A DNA stretch of 64,000 nucleotides from Pseudobutyrivibrio sp. OR37 (GCF_900113655.1 NZ_FOQF01000012.1:35720-99719); one strand, 5' to 3'. Shown: positions 19,301 through 28,192, counted from the first letter of the stretch. Numbers and translations: made by a program. Notes: generated by a model not told the origin, from the sequence alone.

Positions 19301-20697
19301 AAGCCATCCTGCGATGTAGCAAAATAGATGTTTTCACCAGTAACTGTGTTGCCTGTAAAGTAAGCAAAAAGATAATCTGTAGTCTTTTCCTGCTTCTTCA
19401 AAGCCTTTACTGTAACCTCAAATTCCTTTGTCTTTTCCTCTCCATCGAAGCTTAATGTAGCAGTAAGTTTAACCTTTTCATCAGATGTGCCACGCTTTAC
19501 AACACCCGCTGGTGTGTCAGCATATCCATCATTTGATGAAGCCTTGTCAGTGATTACATCTGTGTTGTCAGATTTCCATTTAATCTTCGAACCGTACTTA
19601 CCTTCGCTAGGAAGTGATATGTTGCCACGGATGTCTGAGGCGTTGAATATCTCAAGTGCATCAAAATCTGCCTGAAGCGCATCATCAATCACCTCAACCT
19701 TCTCTACAAGCTTGTCCTTCTTAAGCTCATAAAGCTCCTTGACCTGCTCTGAGGTCATGGCTCCGCTGTAAATGTTGTAATCATCAATATATCCTTCGAA
19801 AAATTCCCCTGAATTCCAATTGGCCTTACCAATCTGTAGAATGCTTGAATCTCCCAAAAGCTTTTTAACATCAATATCATGAGTATAATCAGCCTTTGAG
19901 CCGATATTATCCCCATTTACAAATACTGATGTTCCATTCTTTCCTACTACAACTGTAACCATCTCCCACTTTTTGGTACCGCCCTTTGCGGTGAGCTGAG
20001 ATGGTCTGTCCTGATCATCAGAATTATATCTTTCAACTAATTTGCTAGAGCCTGAATCAAGCACGCCAATGTACTTTTCTGATCTATATGTTTGTCTGTC
20101 AGTGTTTGGCGCAGCATAGAATGTCCAGCCTGTACCCCCATCTATCTGGCGCAGATAAGAAATGGTGAACTCTTCCTCACCTGAAAGGAGGCTTCCACCA
20201 TCTTCCTTTTCTACAGAAAGATAATCATCCTTTCCATCAAAATGAGCTACATTCTTGATTAAATCAGTATCTGCAACTGTAACTCCATGATTAACGGCCT
20301 TTGCTCCAGCCCCTGAAAATCCAGTGTCTTCATCATCAAAATCAAAAGACGCTATAAGCTTTACTTCCTTTTCATCCTCATCAGAATCCTTTAGCAGATC
20401 CTTCTCTTTGGCTTCTTGTTCCACAAGCTCTTCTGATTCTGCCTCTGTGGAATCCTGTTCCTCAGCGAATTCTTCGCCTTCTTCACCAGCTTCTTCATCC
20501 GCTTCCTCGGTGGTTTCCTCTTCAGACACTTCTTCCTCAAGGTCTTCAGATTCTTTTTCAGCATCTTCCAGTAGCACATCTTCGTCCTGCATTACCCCTT
20601 CAGCATTAGCTATCATGGAAATATCATTTCCAACGGTAGTAAATGCCATTGCAGAACATAGTGCCACCGACACTATTTTCCCTTTAACCCCTTTCAT
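13348..20697 (-). CDS. giant multi-domain surface glycosidase (GH43, GH30, GH43), likely type II arabinogalactan degrader
   Basis: A 2449-residue secreted, membrane-anchored enzyme. The order is signal peptide (1-32), acidic stretch (38-113), LamG-like domain (about 113-325), Ig-like domain (335-432), first GH43 (about 440-750), a binding-like domain (768-932), GH30 (about 945-1477), CBM32-like domain (1501-1640), second GH43 (about 1644-2030), Ig-like domain (2035-2105), a second copy of the binding-like domain (2107-2275), a Pro/Ser/Gly linker, an acidic stretch and a membrane segment (2421-2443) before RKRKL. Candidate catalytic residues are D489, E559 and E675 in the first GH43, and E1160 (acid/base, MNEPY) and E1261 (nucleophile, MSEVDG) in GH30. 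In the second GH43, E1768, E1909 and Q1966 fit the exo-beta-1,3-galactanase subfamily, which uses Gln rather than Asp as base. The GH30 type suggests beta-1,6-galactanase. The combination would cut arabinose side chains, the beta-1,6 branches and the beta-1,3 backbone. Subfamily calls are by eye. A GGAGG ribosome binding site precedes the ATG. Confidence 0.9.
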   Translation of the reverse strand: MKGVKGKIVSVALCSAMAFTTVGNDISMIANAEGVMQDEDVLLEDAEKESEDLEEEVSEEETTEEADEEAGEEGEEFAEEQDSTEAESEELVEQEAKEKDLLKDSDEDEKEVKLIASFDFDDEDTGFSGAGAKAVNHGVTVADTDLIKNVAHFDGKDDYLSVEKEDGGSLLSGEEEFTISYLRQIDGGTGWTFYAAPNTDRQTYRSEKYIGVLDSGSSKLVERYNSDDQDRPSQLTAKGGTKKWEMVTVVVGKNGTSVFVNGDNIGSKADYTHDIDVKKLLGDSSILQIGKANWNSGEFFEGYIDDYNIYSGAMTSEQVKELYELKKDKLVEKVEVIDDALQADFDALEIFNASDIRGNISLPSEGKYGSKIKWKSDNTDVITDKASSNDGYADTPAGVVKRGTSDEKVKLTATLSFDGEEKTKEFEVTVKALKKQEKTTDYLFAYFTGNTVTGENIYFATSQDGFNYDELNGGDYVLTSEKGEKGLRDPYIMRSHEGDKFYMIATDLSIGRNGDWGRAQNSGSQAIMVWESTDLINWSKQRMVTITDSIDAGCTWAPEAYYDEITGEYVVFWASKIADDNYSLQRIYYSKTRDFNTFTKPQVWIDRKTASTIDTTIIAGNDGYLYRISKNEGNATLEDGTKVTGSTVYMERAKSLFGTWSKVESPSLEKIGGVEGPTSFKLNSDDADEDTWCVLLDHFGGKGYAPVVTTDLAKGEFEVPSKYSLPKAPRHGTVLNITSDEYKALVDHYGIKEPEEDPTEIKVPDDVLYFIDSGADSSSKYDEINKKHKLLNEAPDQIYEEGTWGIVNEGETNDGRYNSDADDVYSDGWWARGGKNCEYIVPLANGEYKATAIYNEWWSVTRPMKFYVTYTNDEGKQVKTEAKKVTVSGSTPRTMVTLSFKVEDVAKSTEVHFITEKDGSSDPVISGLMISGTAQPESTKEVDYDTTIKLTPSTNTRFNDTDGDSFGEFQGWGTSLCWWANKLGYSEKLTKEAAKAFFSDEGLNLNIGRYNVGGGDDPDEKNHPSHIIRSDSGVPGYCVDVTKMDLDKHNLSYYKEKFDRADKTSGYAWNYDWSADQNQLNILIAAAKASGDDFIAEAFSNSPPYFMTVSGCSSGNTDANKDNLREDCVEAFACYMADVIEHINNEENGVKFQSTTPMNEPYTNYWQANSNKQEGCHFDLGESQSRILVALNDELKKKGIDIIISASDETSIDTAITSYKALSDEAKDVVTRIDTHTYSGSKRSELAKTAAAGKENLWMSEVDGVFTGGQSAGEMSAAIGMGGRIATDIKGLDCTAWIMWNAVDMHVDSSKAGQAWVKKGSDNDYLSASDMEKAWKSRTANGYWGVAAADHDNEKLILSKKYYGFGQYTRYIRPGMTIIGANGSTLAAYDPKEDKLVVVAINSNKNDKMAKIDISGFDTLTKQTKVTAIRTSGSLADGENWADVSNEDSITVSSEDAAVYANLLANSITTYIIEGVHYSGKGSGEAGEDKPVIDRDMSKLEEIELTKDMLSGSAPWNNDKNADVDKTIDGNLSTFFDGLEGGYLTVDLGEATEIKAFSFAPRKGYTSRMLGGAFYGSVDGEKYVMLHEISSTEAPEADVLTTVFAEEFEKTGGKYRYFKYEPADGQCANIAEIKLYRAKTEKEITIYSSFSGVNGAVYTDTNGNVIQAHGGQIQKLTIDGVTKYYWIGEDKTNDYRPCPGVHMYSSTDLYNWDDEGLVLRTMTSESDFDNEYFKALYGGRNNGELSEEQKKIYTDLWAGSSNSGCVIERPKMLYNDKTGKYVLFFHADGNSPYSSDSSSNYAKAKLGIAVADSVNGPYKLLGTYLLHTNTGYDSSWDNENGHVRDMNVFKDDDGTAYVIYSSDGNANMYIAKLNDSYTGLAMSGVDENGKPVGVEGTDYTVNFVGASREAPAPFKRNGKYYLITSGCTGWAPNAAQYAVADSMLGKWTVKGNPCPADEEKTTYSTQSTCVVDLGNDRFMYMGDRWANPDKGYLLRDSRYVWLPIQFNSNGEIAIYNFKDWDLSSFQTLKPQKMVTDLPTLVSSVKELKEKLPTEIEYQYEGEDGTVKIPVTWNSVQADDNAIGNIEVKGTLENGRTVIFIATVVNEKTIYFFDCGSTNADDQVIDNGYFREVRYMKDSPLRNEVTDQAYTADNHAGYTGNLTDDLGVKYASDDIWGHGFWARNNKNIDYRFDLEAGKYTVNLGLSEWWNTTRPLKITVSTEDGEIATKDFTLKSSDTENQQIVEFALEKAASVTVSLSKTGNPDGVLSWIAVVKNDLEKKADEPVVPAPSNPSTPSNPSAPSNPGTSGNSGSSGNASTSAGPAVAPAQQTTTIADVATPLAGKEVSAEKPKDTRAVKATQSAKTEKQEPVEAEEETNDEPISEVVESSEQEATVDAKEDVETIADEEVPEAVDEQEKSSKTGFIIGILAAMAAVMAAIGAIVFSRKRKL

Positions 20698-20866
20698 ACC
20701 ATTCCTCCATTTTCCTAAAATTGAAGATATATTCTCCTACTATTTTTCATGATAGGTTTTCTGAAATTATAAGTAAATAGAATTTCTTCACACTTTTTCC
20801 ACACATTATCGTAAATTTTTACCCCTTGACAAAATACTGTTTTACTAAAATATTAGTAAATTCCAA

Positions 20867-20897
20867 ATAAAAAACCTAGGTCAAATGACCTAGGCTT
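20867..20897 (-). terminator. terminator of the 133-residue protein gene
   Basis: CCTAGGTC and GACCTAGG form a perfect stem with a 4-nt loop. On the minus strand it is followed by TTTTTT. It separates the gene at 20916-21317 from the giant glycosidase gene, whose own leader follows. Confidence 0.8.
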
Positions 20898-20915
20898 ACT
20901 AGAACTAACTATATA

Positions 20916-21317
20916 TTATAATGAAAAATCCTCTGTTCCTCTAACCTGCTGGCTGTTACCGCCTTCGGTTTTCTTGCTTTGTACAAAATACTGATAACGA
21001 TGGATAGCTGTATCCTTTTTCATATCGCTAACAGCTTTTTCTACGTCTAACTTCTTAAGGTCGCTATCTGCACCCTTTAACTCGTGAGCTTCACCTGGCT
21101 TGTACTGGCTGGCGAAATCGTAAGAGCCGAAGGTTTGATTCTTTCTAGCCTCTTCTACTGCCTTTTCGGTAAGTTGAACCTGATAACCCTCTGCTTCTGT
21201 GCCATTATCCTCTGCTGCCTTTGAATCCTCTGTGATGTCTAGGCCAAGCTCTTGTTTGAATCTTATTGAATTTTGATCATAAAACCCACTGGATGGGCGG
21301 ATGCCTGATATATTCAT
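20916..21317 (-). CDS. small protein of unknown function, possibly motility-linked
   Basis: A 133-residue soluble, hydrophilic protein with no signal peptide or membrane segment. I do not recognise the family. It opens MNISGIRPSSGFYD and contains HRYQYFVQSK near residues 106-115. The style resembles small proteins encoded near flagellar genes in Lachnospiraceae, but that is an impression. Supporting this, the upstream region holds a sigma-D-like promoter (TAAA-N15-TCGATAT) and a strong GGAGAAGG ribosome binding site. It has its own terminator and so forms a single-gene unit. Confidence 0.7.
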   Translation of the reverse strand: MNISGIRPSSGFYDQNSIRFKQELGLDITEDSKAAEDNGTEAEGYQVQLTEKAVEEARKNQTFGSYDFASQYKPGEAHELKGADSDLKKLDVEKAVSDMKKDTAIHRYQYFVQSKKTEGGNSQQVRGTEDFSL

Positions 21318-21329
21318 AGAACCTTCTCC

Positions 21330-21371
21330 ATATTTGCTTATATTATATATATCGAAGAAGTAAGCAAATAT
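21330..21371. repeat. 11-bp inverted repeat around the -10 region of the 133-residue protein gene
   Basis: ATATTTGCTTA at 21330-21340 and its exact reverse complement at 21361-21371 flank the predicted -10 element with 20 nt between. It could be an operator for a regulator that loops or sits across the promoter. Confidence 0.5.
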
Positions 21372-21374
21372 TTA
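21349..21374 (-). promoter_or_regulatory. sigma-D (flagellar) like promoter
   Basis: The minus strand reads TAAA, 15 nt, then TCGATAT. The Bacillus SigD consensus is TAAA-N15-CCGATAT, so only one base differs. Transcription would start near 21342, about 25 nt before the ATG. A sigma-A reading of the same AT-rich stretch is possible. Confidence 0.45.
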
Positions 21375-21395
21375 ACCCTTCATAACGAATTAGAA

Positions 21396-21848
21396 TTATT
21401 TATCCAAGACTCTCTTAAGCTCGTCCATGAATGTGTTAACATCCTTAAACTCGCGATAAACTGAGGCAAAACGTACATAAGCAACTGGATCAACTGTCTC
21501 AAGGTGCTCCATAACTATCTCGCCAATTTTTGTGCTTGGGATTTCTTTCTCTTCAAGAGAGAAAATCTCTGTTTCGATTTCATCTACAACCTTTGATATC
21601 TGAGCTGCTGAAACTGGACGCTTTCTGCATGCGATAAGAACACCCTTTTCGATTTTGGTTCTATCGTATGGCTCACGGTTATTATCCTTTTTAATAACGA
21701 TAAGTGGAATAGTCTCAACCTTTTCATAAGTAGTGAAACGCTTACCACACTCTGGACATGAACGACGTCTTCTAATGCTAGTATTATCGTCTGCTGGTCT
21801 TGAATCGATTACGCTAGTATCATTGCTTCCACAAAATGGACACTTCAT
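21396..21848 (-). CDS. nrdR: transcriptional repressor NrdR
   Basis: A 150-residue repressor of ribonucleotide reductase genes. The N-terminal zinc ribbon has CPFCG (residues 3-7) and CPEC (31-34). The rest is an ATP-cone domain that senses ATP/dATP. The ATG at 21848 has GGAGG at the right spacing. A TTG extension to 21860 is not needed. A good NrdR-box-like palindrome lies 28 bp upstream, which suggests autoregulation. Confidence 0.95.
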   Translation of the reverse strand: MKCPFCGSNDTSVIDSRPADDNTSIRRRRSCPECGKRFTTYEKVETIPLIVIKKDNNREPYDRTKIEKGVLIACRKRPVSAAQISKVVDEIETEIFSLEEKEIPSTKIGEIVMEHLETVDPVAYVRFASVYREFKDVNTFMDELKRVLDK

Positions 21849-21875
21849 AGCAACCTCCAATAGTTATTTTTCGTA

Positions 21876-21891
21876 ACACAATATCTAGTAT
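21876..21891. promoter_or_regulatory. NrdR box upstream of nrdR
   Basis: The 16-mer ACACAATATCTAGTAT closely fits the known NrdR-box palindrome ACACWATATAWTGTGT. It lies in the leader or promoter of nrdR itself. NrdR boxes usually come in pairs, and no good second box is visible. Confidence 0.5.
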
Positions 21892-21922
21892 TATCTTAAC
21901 AAAACAGACACAAGAAATCAAC

Positions 21923-21957
21923 AAAAAAAGGGCTCCCGCAAAAATGCGGGAACCCTT
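21923..21957 (-). terminator. terminator of nifJ
   Basis: On the minus strand AAGGGTTCCCGC pairs with GCGGGAGCCCTT (one mismatch) and runs into a T tract of eight. It lies 15 nt after the nifJ stop codon. Confidence 0.92.
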
Positions 21958-21971
21958 ATGGTATTTATATT

Positions 21972-24900
21972 TTATGAATATAAATCTACAAGCTTCTTAA
22001 GGTGAGCATATCTCTCCTTAGCTGTCTCCTCGTTGAGTGCGAAGAGTCTATCAGCACGCTCTGGGAATGCCTTCTTCAAACGTGAGTAACGTGTCTCGTT
22101 TGCAAGGAAGTCCTGATACTTGCTGTAGTCACCTTCCTTAGAAGTAAGTGTGAATGGATTCTTTCCTTCCTTCTTAAGGTCTGGGTTGAATGAGAAGAGG
22201 TTCCAGTAACCAGCTTCAACAGCCTTCTTCATCTCATCCTGGCAGTGGTTCATACCACCCTTAACACCGTGGAGCTCACATGGAGCGTATCCGATGATAA
22301 GTGATGGACCGTTGTAAGCTTCTGCTTCAGCAAGAACCTTAACAGCCTGTGCCATGTTAGCACCAAGAGCAATCTGTGCTACATATACATAACCGTATGA
22401 CATAGCGATTTCAGAAAGAGACTTCTTAGAAACCTCTTTACCTGATGCAGCGAACTGGCAAACTTCACCGATGTTAGAAGCCTTAGATGCCTGTCCACCT
22501 GTGTTAGAGTACATCTCTGTATCGAATACCATAACGTTTACGTTCTCGCCAGATGCAAGTACGTGATCAAGACCGCCGAATCCGATATCGTATGCCCAAC
22601 CGTCACCACCGAAGATCCATACAGACTTCTTAGCGAGGTAATCCTTAAGAGCAAGTGCAGCCTTAGCATCTGCTGAGCCGTCCTTCTCAAGTGCAGCGAT
22701 AAGAGCATCTGCTGCTGGGCCATTCTCTCTTGTAGAGTTAACTGTCTCTTCGAACTTAGCGAATGCATCCTTAAGATCAGCTGAACCAGCCTCTGCTGCC
22801 TTTGAAGCAGCTTCGATAGCACGGTCACGTAAGTACTTCTGTCCTACTTCCATACCCATACCATGCTGAGCGTTGTCTTCGAAGAGTGAGTTACACCATG
22901 CTGGACCCTTCTTAGAATCCTTGTTTACTGTGAATGGTGATGTAGCTGCAGGACCACCCCAAATTGAAGAACATCCTGTAGCGTTTGAAATATACATATG
23001 CTCACCAAAGAGCTGTGTAATAAGTCTAGCGTATGAAGTCTCTGCACAACCTGCACATGATCCTGAGAACTCAAGGAGTGGCTGGTTGAACTGTGAGCCC
23101 TTAACTGTAAGGTCAGAACCTGCTGCTTCCTTACGTCCAACATTAGCTACTAAGTAGTTGAATACTGGCTGCTCGTCTGCTTCCTCTGCCTGTGGAACCA
23201 TTGTGATAGCACCAACAGGACAAACTGTTGTACACTCACCACATCCCATACAGTCAAGTGGAGAAACTGACATTGTGTACTTAAGGTCAGAAGCCTTTGG
23301 CTTTGTATCAGCAAGCTTGATGTTTGCTGGAGCTGCCTTAACCTCATCCTCTGTAAGAAGGAATGGACGGATTGTAGCATGTGAACATACGAATGCACAC
23401 TGGTTACACTGGATACACTTTGTCTCATCCCATGTAGGAACTGTTACGGCTGTACCACGCTTCTCGTATGCAGAAGCACCAAGTTCGAACTGTCCGTTAG
23501 GGTTCTCTGTAAATGCAGAAACTGGAAGTGAATCACCATCCATCTTAGAGATAGGCTCAAGGAGATTCTTAACCATCTTAACGAGCTCTGGACGACCTTC
23601 AAGCTCAGCCTTAGGAGCGTCTGGAGTAGGATTCTTCCATGAATCTGGAACATTTACCTTATGTACAGCATCAACACCAGCATCGATAGCGTTGTAGTTC
23701 ATCTGAACAACATCGTCACCCTTCTTGCCGTATGACTTCTTAGCAGCTGCCTTCATGTATTCAACAGCCTGGTCGATAGGCATTACATCAGCAAGCTTGA
23801 AGAAAGCTGACTGAAGGATTGTGTTTGTACGCTTACCCATACCGATTTCGATAGCCTTGTCGATAGCGTTAATTGTGTAAAGCTGAATGTTGTTGTCAGC
23901 GATGTACTTCTTTGCCTCAGCGTTAAGGTGCTGCTCGAGCTCCTCATCTGACCACTGGCAGTTAATCATGAATACTCCGCCTGGCTTAACGTCCTGAACC
24001 ATCTTCATGCCCTGTGTAACGTAAGCTGGGTTGTGGCAAGCAACGAAGTCAGCCTGATTAATATAGTAAGGAGACTTGATTGGGTTATCACCAAAACGAA
24101 GGTGAGAAATTGTAACACCACCAGTCTTCTTTGAATCATACTGGAAGTATGCCTGGATGTACTTATCTGTATGGTCACCGATGATCTTTGTAGAGTTCTT
24201 GTTAGCACCTACAGTACCATCACCACCAAGACCCCAGAACTTGCACTCCTTTGTACCAGGAGCTGATGTAATAGGAGCTGGCTTAACCTCTGGAAGTGAA
24301 AGGTTTGTAACATCATCAACGATACCGATTGTGAAACGGCTCTTTGGAGCATCCTTCTCTAATTCCTTGTATACAGCGAATACTGATGAAGGTGGAGTAT
24401 CCTTTGAACCAAGACCGTATCTACCACCGCAAATAACGATGTCGTTAAGACCTGCTTCACGAAGTGTTGTAGCAACATCAAGGTAAAGAGGATCAGCAAG
24501 AGCACCTGGCTCCTTTGTTCTATCAAGGATAGCGATCTTCTTAACTGTCTTAGGAAGTGCTGAAAGGAATGCCTCTGAAGACCATGGTCTGTAAAGACGT
24601 ACCTTAAGTACACCAACCTTCTCTCCGTGTGCGTTTAAGTAATCGATAACTTCTTCTGCAACGTCGTTGATAGAACCCATAGCGATGATGATTCTGTCAG
24701 CATCAGCAGCACCATAGTAGTTGAAAAGCTTGTAATCTGTACCAAGCTTTGCATTAACCTTGTCCATGTACTTCTGAACAACTGCTGGGAAGTTATCATA
24801 AGCTGTGTTGCAAGCTTCTCTATGCTGGAAGAAAACGTCTCCGTTTTCGTGTGATCCACGCATTGTTGGGTGCTCTGGGTTAAGAGCGTTTGCTCTGAAC

Positions 24901-25505
24901 TCGTTAACAGCATCCATGTTAACCATTTCCTTGAGATCTGCGTAATCCCACTTTTCAATCTTCTGAATTTCGTGTGATGTACGGAAACCATCAAAGAAGT
25001 TAAGTACAGGTACCTTACCCTCGATAGCTGCAAGGTGAGCTACTGGAGCAAGATCCATTACTTCCTGTGGATTTGTCTCAGCCATCATTGCGAAACCTGT
25101 CTGACGACAAGCGTATACATCGGAATGATCACCGAAGATGTTAAGTGACTGTGTAGCAACTGTACGAGCTGATACATCGAAAACACAAGGAAGCTGCTCA
25201 GCAGCAATCTTGTACATATTAGGGATCATAAGAAGAAGTCCCTGTGAAGCTGTAAATGTAGTTGTGAGTGCACCTGCACCAAGTGAACCGTGAACGGCAC
25301 CTGCAGCACCTGCCTCAGACTCCATTTCTACAACCTTTACCTGATTTCCAAAAATATTCTCTAGGCCTGCTGCTGACCACTGGTCAACGAAATCGGCCAT
25401 TGGGCTGGATGGTGTAATAGGATAAATTGCAGCAACATCTGTAAACGCATAAGCTACGTGTGCTGCAGCCTGGTTTCCATCCATAGACTGTTTTGCTCTT
25501 GGCAT
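21972..25505 (-). CDS. nifJ: pyruvate:ferredoxin (flavodoxin) oxidoreductase
   Basis: A 1177-residue single-chain PFOR that makes acetyl-CoA, CO2 and reduced ferredoxin from pyruvate, a central step in butyrate-producing Clostridia. The pyruvate-domain signature YPITPSSPMADFVD is near residues 29-42. Two 4Fe-4S motifs, CIQCNQCAFVC and CMGCGECTTVC, lie near 690 and 750. The C-terminal thiamine diphosphate domain has GGDGWAYDIGFGG. I chose the ATG at 25505 (MPRAKQSMDGNQAAA) because AAGGAGG precedes it and the family starts there. The longer frame runs through the leader hairpin. It is monocistronic, with its own promoter and terminator. Confidence 0.96.
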   Translation of the reverse strand: MPRAKQSMDGNQAAAHVAYAFTDVAAIYPITPSSPMADFVDQWSAAGLENIFGNQVKVVEMESEAGAAGAVHGSLGAGALTTTFTASQGLLLMIPNMYKIAAEQLPCVFDVSARTVATQSLNIFGDHSDVYACRQTGFAMMAETNPQEVMDLAPVAHLAAIEGKVPVLNFFDGFRTSHEIQKIEKWDYADLKEMVNMDAVNEFRANALNPEHPTMRGSHENGDVFFQHREACNTAYDNFPAVVQKYMDKVNAKLGTDYKLFNYYGAADADRIIIAMGSINDVAEEVIDYLNAHGEKVGVLKVRLYRPWSSEAFLSALPKTVKKIAILDRTKEPGALADPLYLDVATTLREAGLNDIVICGGRYGLGSKDTPPSSVFAVYKELEKDAPKSRFTIGIVDDVTNLSLPEVKPAPITSAPGTKECKFWGLGGDGTVGANKNSTKIIGDHTDKYIQAYFQYDSKKTGGVTISHLRFGDNPIKSPYYINQADFVACHNPAYVTQGMKMVQDVKPGGVFMINCQWSDEELEQHLNAEAKKYIADNNIQLYTINAIDKAIEIGMGKRTNTILQSAFFKLADVMPIDQAVEYMKAAAKKSYGKKGDDVVQMNYNAIDAGVDAVHKVNVPDSWKNPTPDAPKAELEGRPELVKMVKNLLEPISKMDGDSLPVSAFTENPNGQFELGASAYEKRGTAVTVPTWDETKCIQCNQCAFVCSHATIRPFLLTEDEVKAAPANIKLADTKPKASDLKYTMSVSPLDCMGCGECTTVCPVGAITMVPQAEEADEQPVFNYLVANVGRKEAAGSDLTVKGSQFNQPLLEFSGSCAGCAETSYARLITQLFGEHMYISNATGCSSIWGGPAATSPFTVNKDSKKGPAWCNSLFEDNAQHGMGMEVGQKYLRDRAIEAASKAAEAGSADLKDAFAKFEETVNSTRENGPAADALIAALEKDGSADAKAALALKDYLAKKSVWIFGGDGWAYDIGFGGLDHVLASGENVNVMVFDTEMYSNTGGQASKASNIGEVCQFAASGKEVSKKSLSEIAMSYGYVYVAQIALGANMAQAVKVLAEAEAYNGPSLIIGYAPCELHGVKGGMNHCQDEMKKAVEAGYWNLFSFNPDLKKEGKNPFTLTSKEGDYSKYQDFLANETRYSRLKKAFPERADRLFALNEETAKERYAHLKKLVDLYS

Positions 25506-25547
25506 TTCTAAATCCTCCTTATTAACTAGGACATTTATAGTTACAGA

Positions 25548-25577
25548 GACGGGTAATTTATAAACCGGATTCCCGTC
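25548..25577 (-). promoter_or_regulatory. leader hairpin of nifJ
   Basis: GACGGG at 25548-25553 pairs with CCCGTC at 25572-25577, with three further possible pairs inside after a bulge. It lies in the predicted nifJ 5' leader, about 40 nt before the start codon, and could stabilise this probably abundant mRNA. Confidence 0.4.
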
Positions 25578-25595
25578 CCACAATGTCTTAGATTA

Positions 25596-25624
25596 ATGAT
25601 AGAACTATTGAAAAATTTTTTCAA
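25596..25624 (-). promoter_or_regulatory. sigma-A promoter of nifJ with overlapping palindrome
   Basis: TTGAAA, a 17-bp spacer and TATCAT lie on the minus strand. A perfect 17-nt palindrome, TTGAAAAATTTTTTCAA (25608-25624), covers the -35 box and most of the spacer, a good place for a repressor. It resembles a Rex-type site only loosely. Confidence 0.6.
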
Positions 25625-25844
25625 CTGACCTAAAGGGCTTTTCTGTTCATTTTTGAGTACAAATTTGTTAAATAATTTTGATTTATTGTATAATATTGCT
25701 AAAAAATTAACAATCTAATACATTTTGTGGACAAAGACCCGCCTAATACCGCCTGTTGCGCACACTTGTCTTTTTCCCGTGTACATGTCAAAAAAACAGC
25801 ATTATACCCGAAAAAAATTGTCACTTTTGATTTTCTTCTTTTCA

Positions 25845-25873
25845 TTGACAGAAAACTTTTTGTTAAATATAAT
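25845..25873 (+). promoter_or_regulatory. perfect sigma-A promoter of guaB
   Basis: TTGACA, exactly 17 bp, then TATAAT: a full consensus match. Transcription would start near 25880, giving a leader of about 38 nt, too short for a purine riboswitch. Confidence 0.9.
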
Positions 25874-25878
25874 TTTAA

Positions 25879-27375
<1,497 letters not shown>

Positions 27376-27395
27376 TTCAATATTAATAATAAAGA

Positions 27396-27427
27396 AGAAC
27401 CAGTACGTAATGTACTGGTTCTATTTT
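27396..27427. terminator. bidirectional terminator between guaB and a convergent gene
   Basis: AGAACCAGTAC and GTACTGGTTCT form a perfect 11-bp stem with a 5-nt loop. A T-rich tract follows on the plus strand and an A-rich tract precedes, so it can serve both strands. Confidence 0.9.
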
Positions 27428-27436
27428 ATTACTTTT

Positions 27437-28165
27437 CTATAAATCGAATTCCTTTGTAACTGATTCGTCCAATTCAGGAATATCTACATCGGCAGATTCA
27501 AGCCCCTCGCGAATCAGCTTCCAGTTTCTTAAAAACCATACTGTCTGGGCAGGATGCTTGTAAAGTGAAAGCATCTGGGCTCCTTCATATTTATACGGAT
27601 ATACAAGAGGAATGTTTGTGGTTCTGGCTGTGGTAAAAAATACTGTGTATTTGAATAGATGCTTGGTAATGGACTCAGGATTTACACAGTAATAAATGTT
27701 TTCCCCAAAATCATCTGTATAGAAAAATTTCATACTTGTCTGATTTACATCCGAAGGCTCCATGTTCTTCACTTCAAATTCGTTTACACGAAGGGATTTC
27801 ATATCAAAATCTATATTATCCTCCTCTTTTGCCTTCCTAATGGCTTCCTTCCATTTTTTAGCCTCCAAAGGATTCATCAAGCCTGCAAAGAATTTGTCTT
27901 CCTTTTCAAATTTCTCATTCTCCTCCTCTGATTCATTAGGATCCTTGCCAGTTTTTAGCCAATAGTTAATGGTATTAAGATTTTTATTTAACTGGCTAAG
28001 ATAAGGGGTGTACTGCTTATCTAAACGTACTAATTCCTTTAAGTTTTTCTCGATTTCCTTTTTAGCTGCCTCCAAGGTATTTTTCTTTCCAAAATAAAAA
28101 GGGAGACTGATTAAAAGGAATATTCCCGTGAAAATTACAAAAATGTTTATAATAAGCCAATCCAT
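27437..28165 (-). CDS. membrane-anchored protein of unknown function
   Basis: A 242-residue protein with one N-terminal membrane segment (about residues 4-26) followed by a highly charged, helical, probably coiled-coil region (about 28-130) and then a globular part with several aromatic residues. I do not recognise the family. An AAGGAG ribosome binding site precedes the ATG. It starts 27 nt after the neighbouring coiled-coil membrane gene, so the two are probably one operon and may act together at the membrane. The operon ends at the bidirectional terminator. Confidence 0.7.
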   Translation of the reverse strand: MDWLIINIFVIFTGIFLLISLPFYFGKKNTLEAAKKEIEKNLKELVRLDKQYTPYLSQLNKNLNTINYWLKTGKDPNESEEENEKFEKEDKFFAGLMNPLEAKKWKEAIRKAKEEDNIDFDMKSLRVNEFEVKNMEPSDVNQTSMKFFYTDDFGENIYYCVNPESITKHLFKYTVFFTTARTTNIPLVYPYKYEGAQMLSLYKHPAQTVWFLRNWKLIREGLESADVDIPELDESVTKEFDL

Positions 28166-28192
28166 ACTTTTTCCGCTCCTTATTCATACTAA

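Noticed and set aside
20324..20752. Long plus-strand frame opposite the giant glycosidase start
   Set aside because: It is the antisense of the Glu-rich stretch, giving a Ser-rich sequence, and has no ribosome binding site.
25661..25680. Rex half-site TTGTTAA upstream of nifJ
   Set aside because: Only one half-site is present and it lies far from the promoter; the sequence is AT-rich and matches by chance easily.
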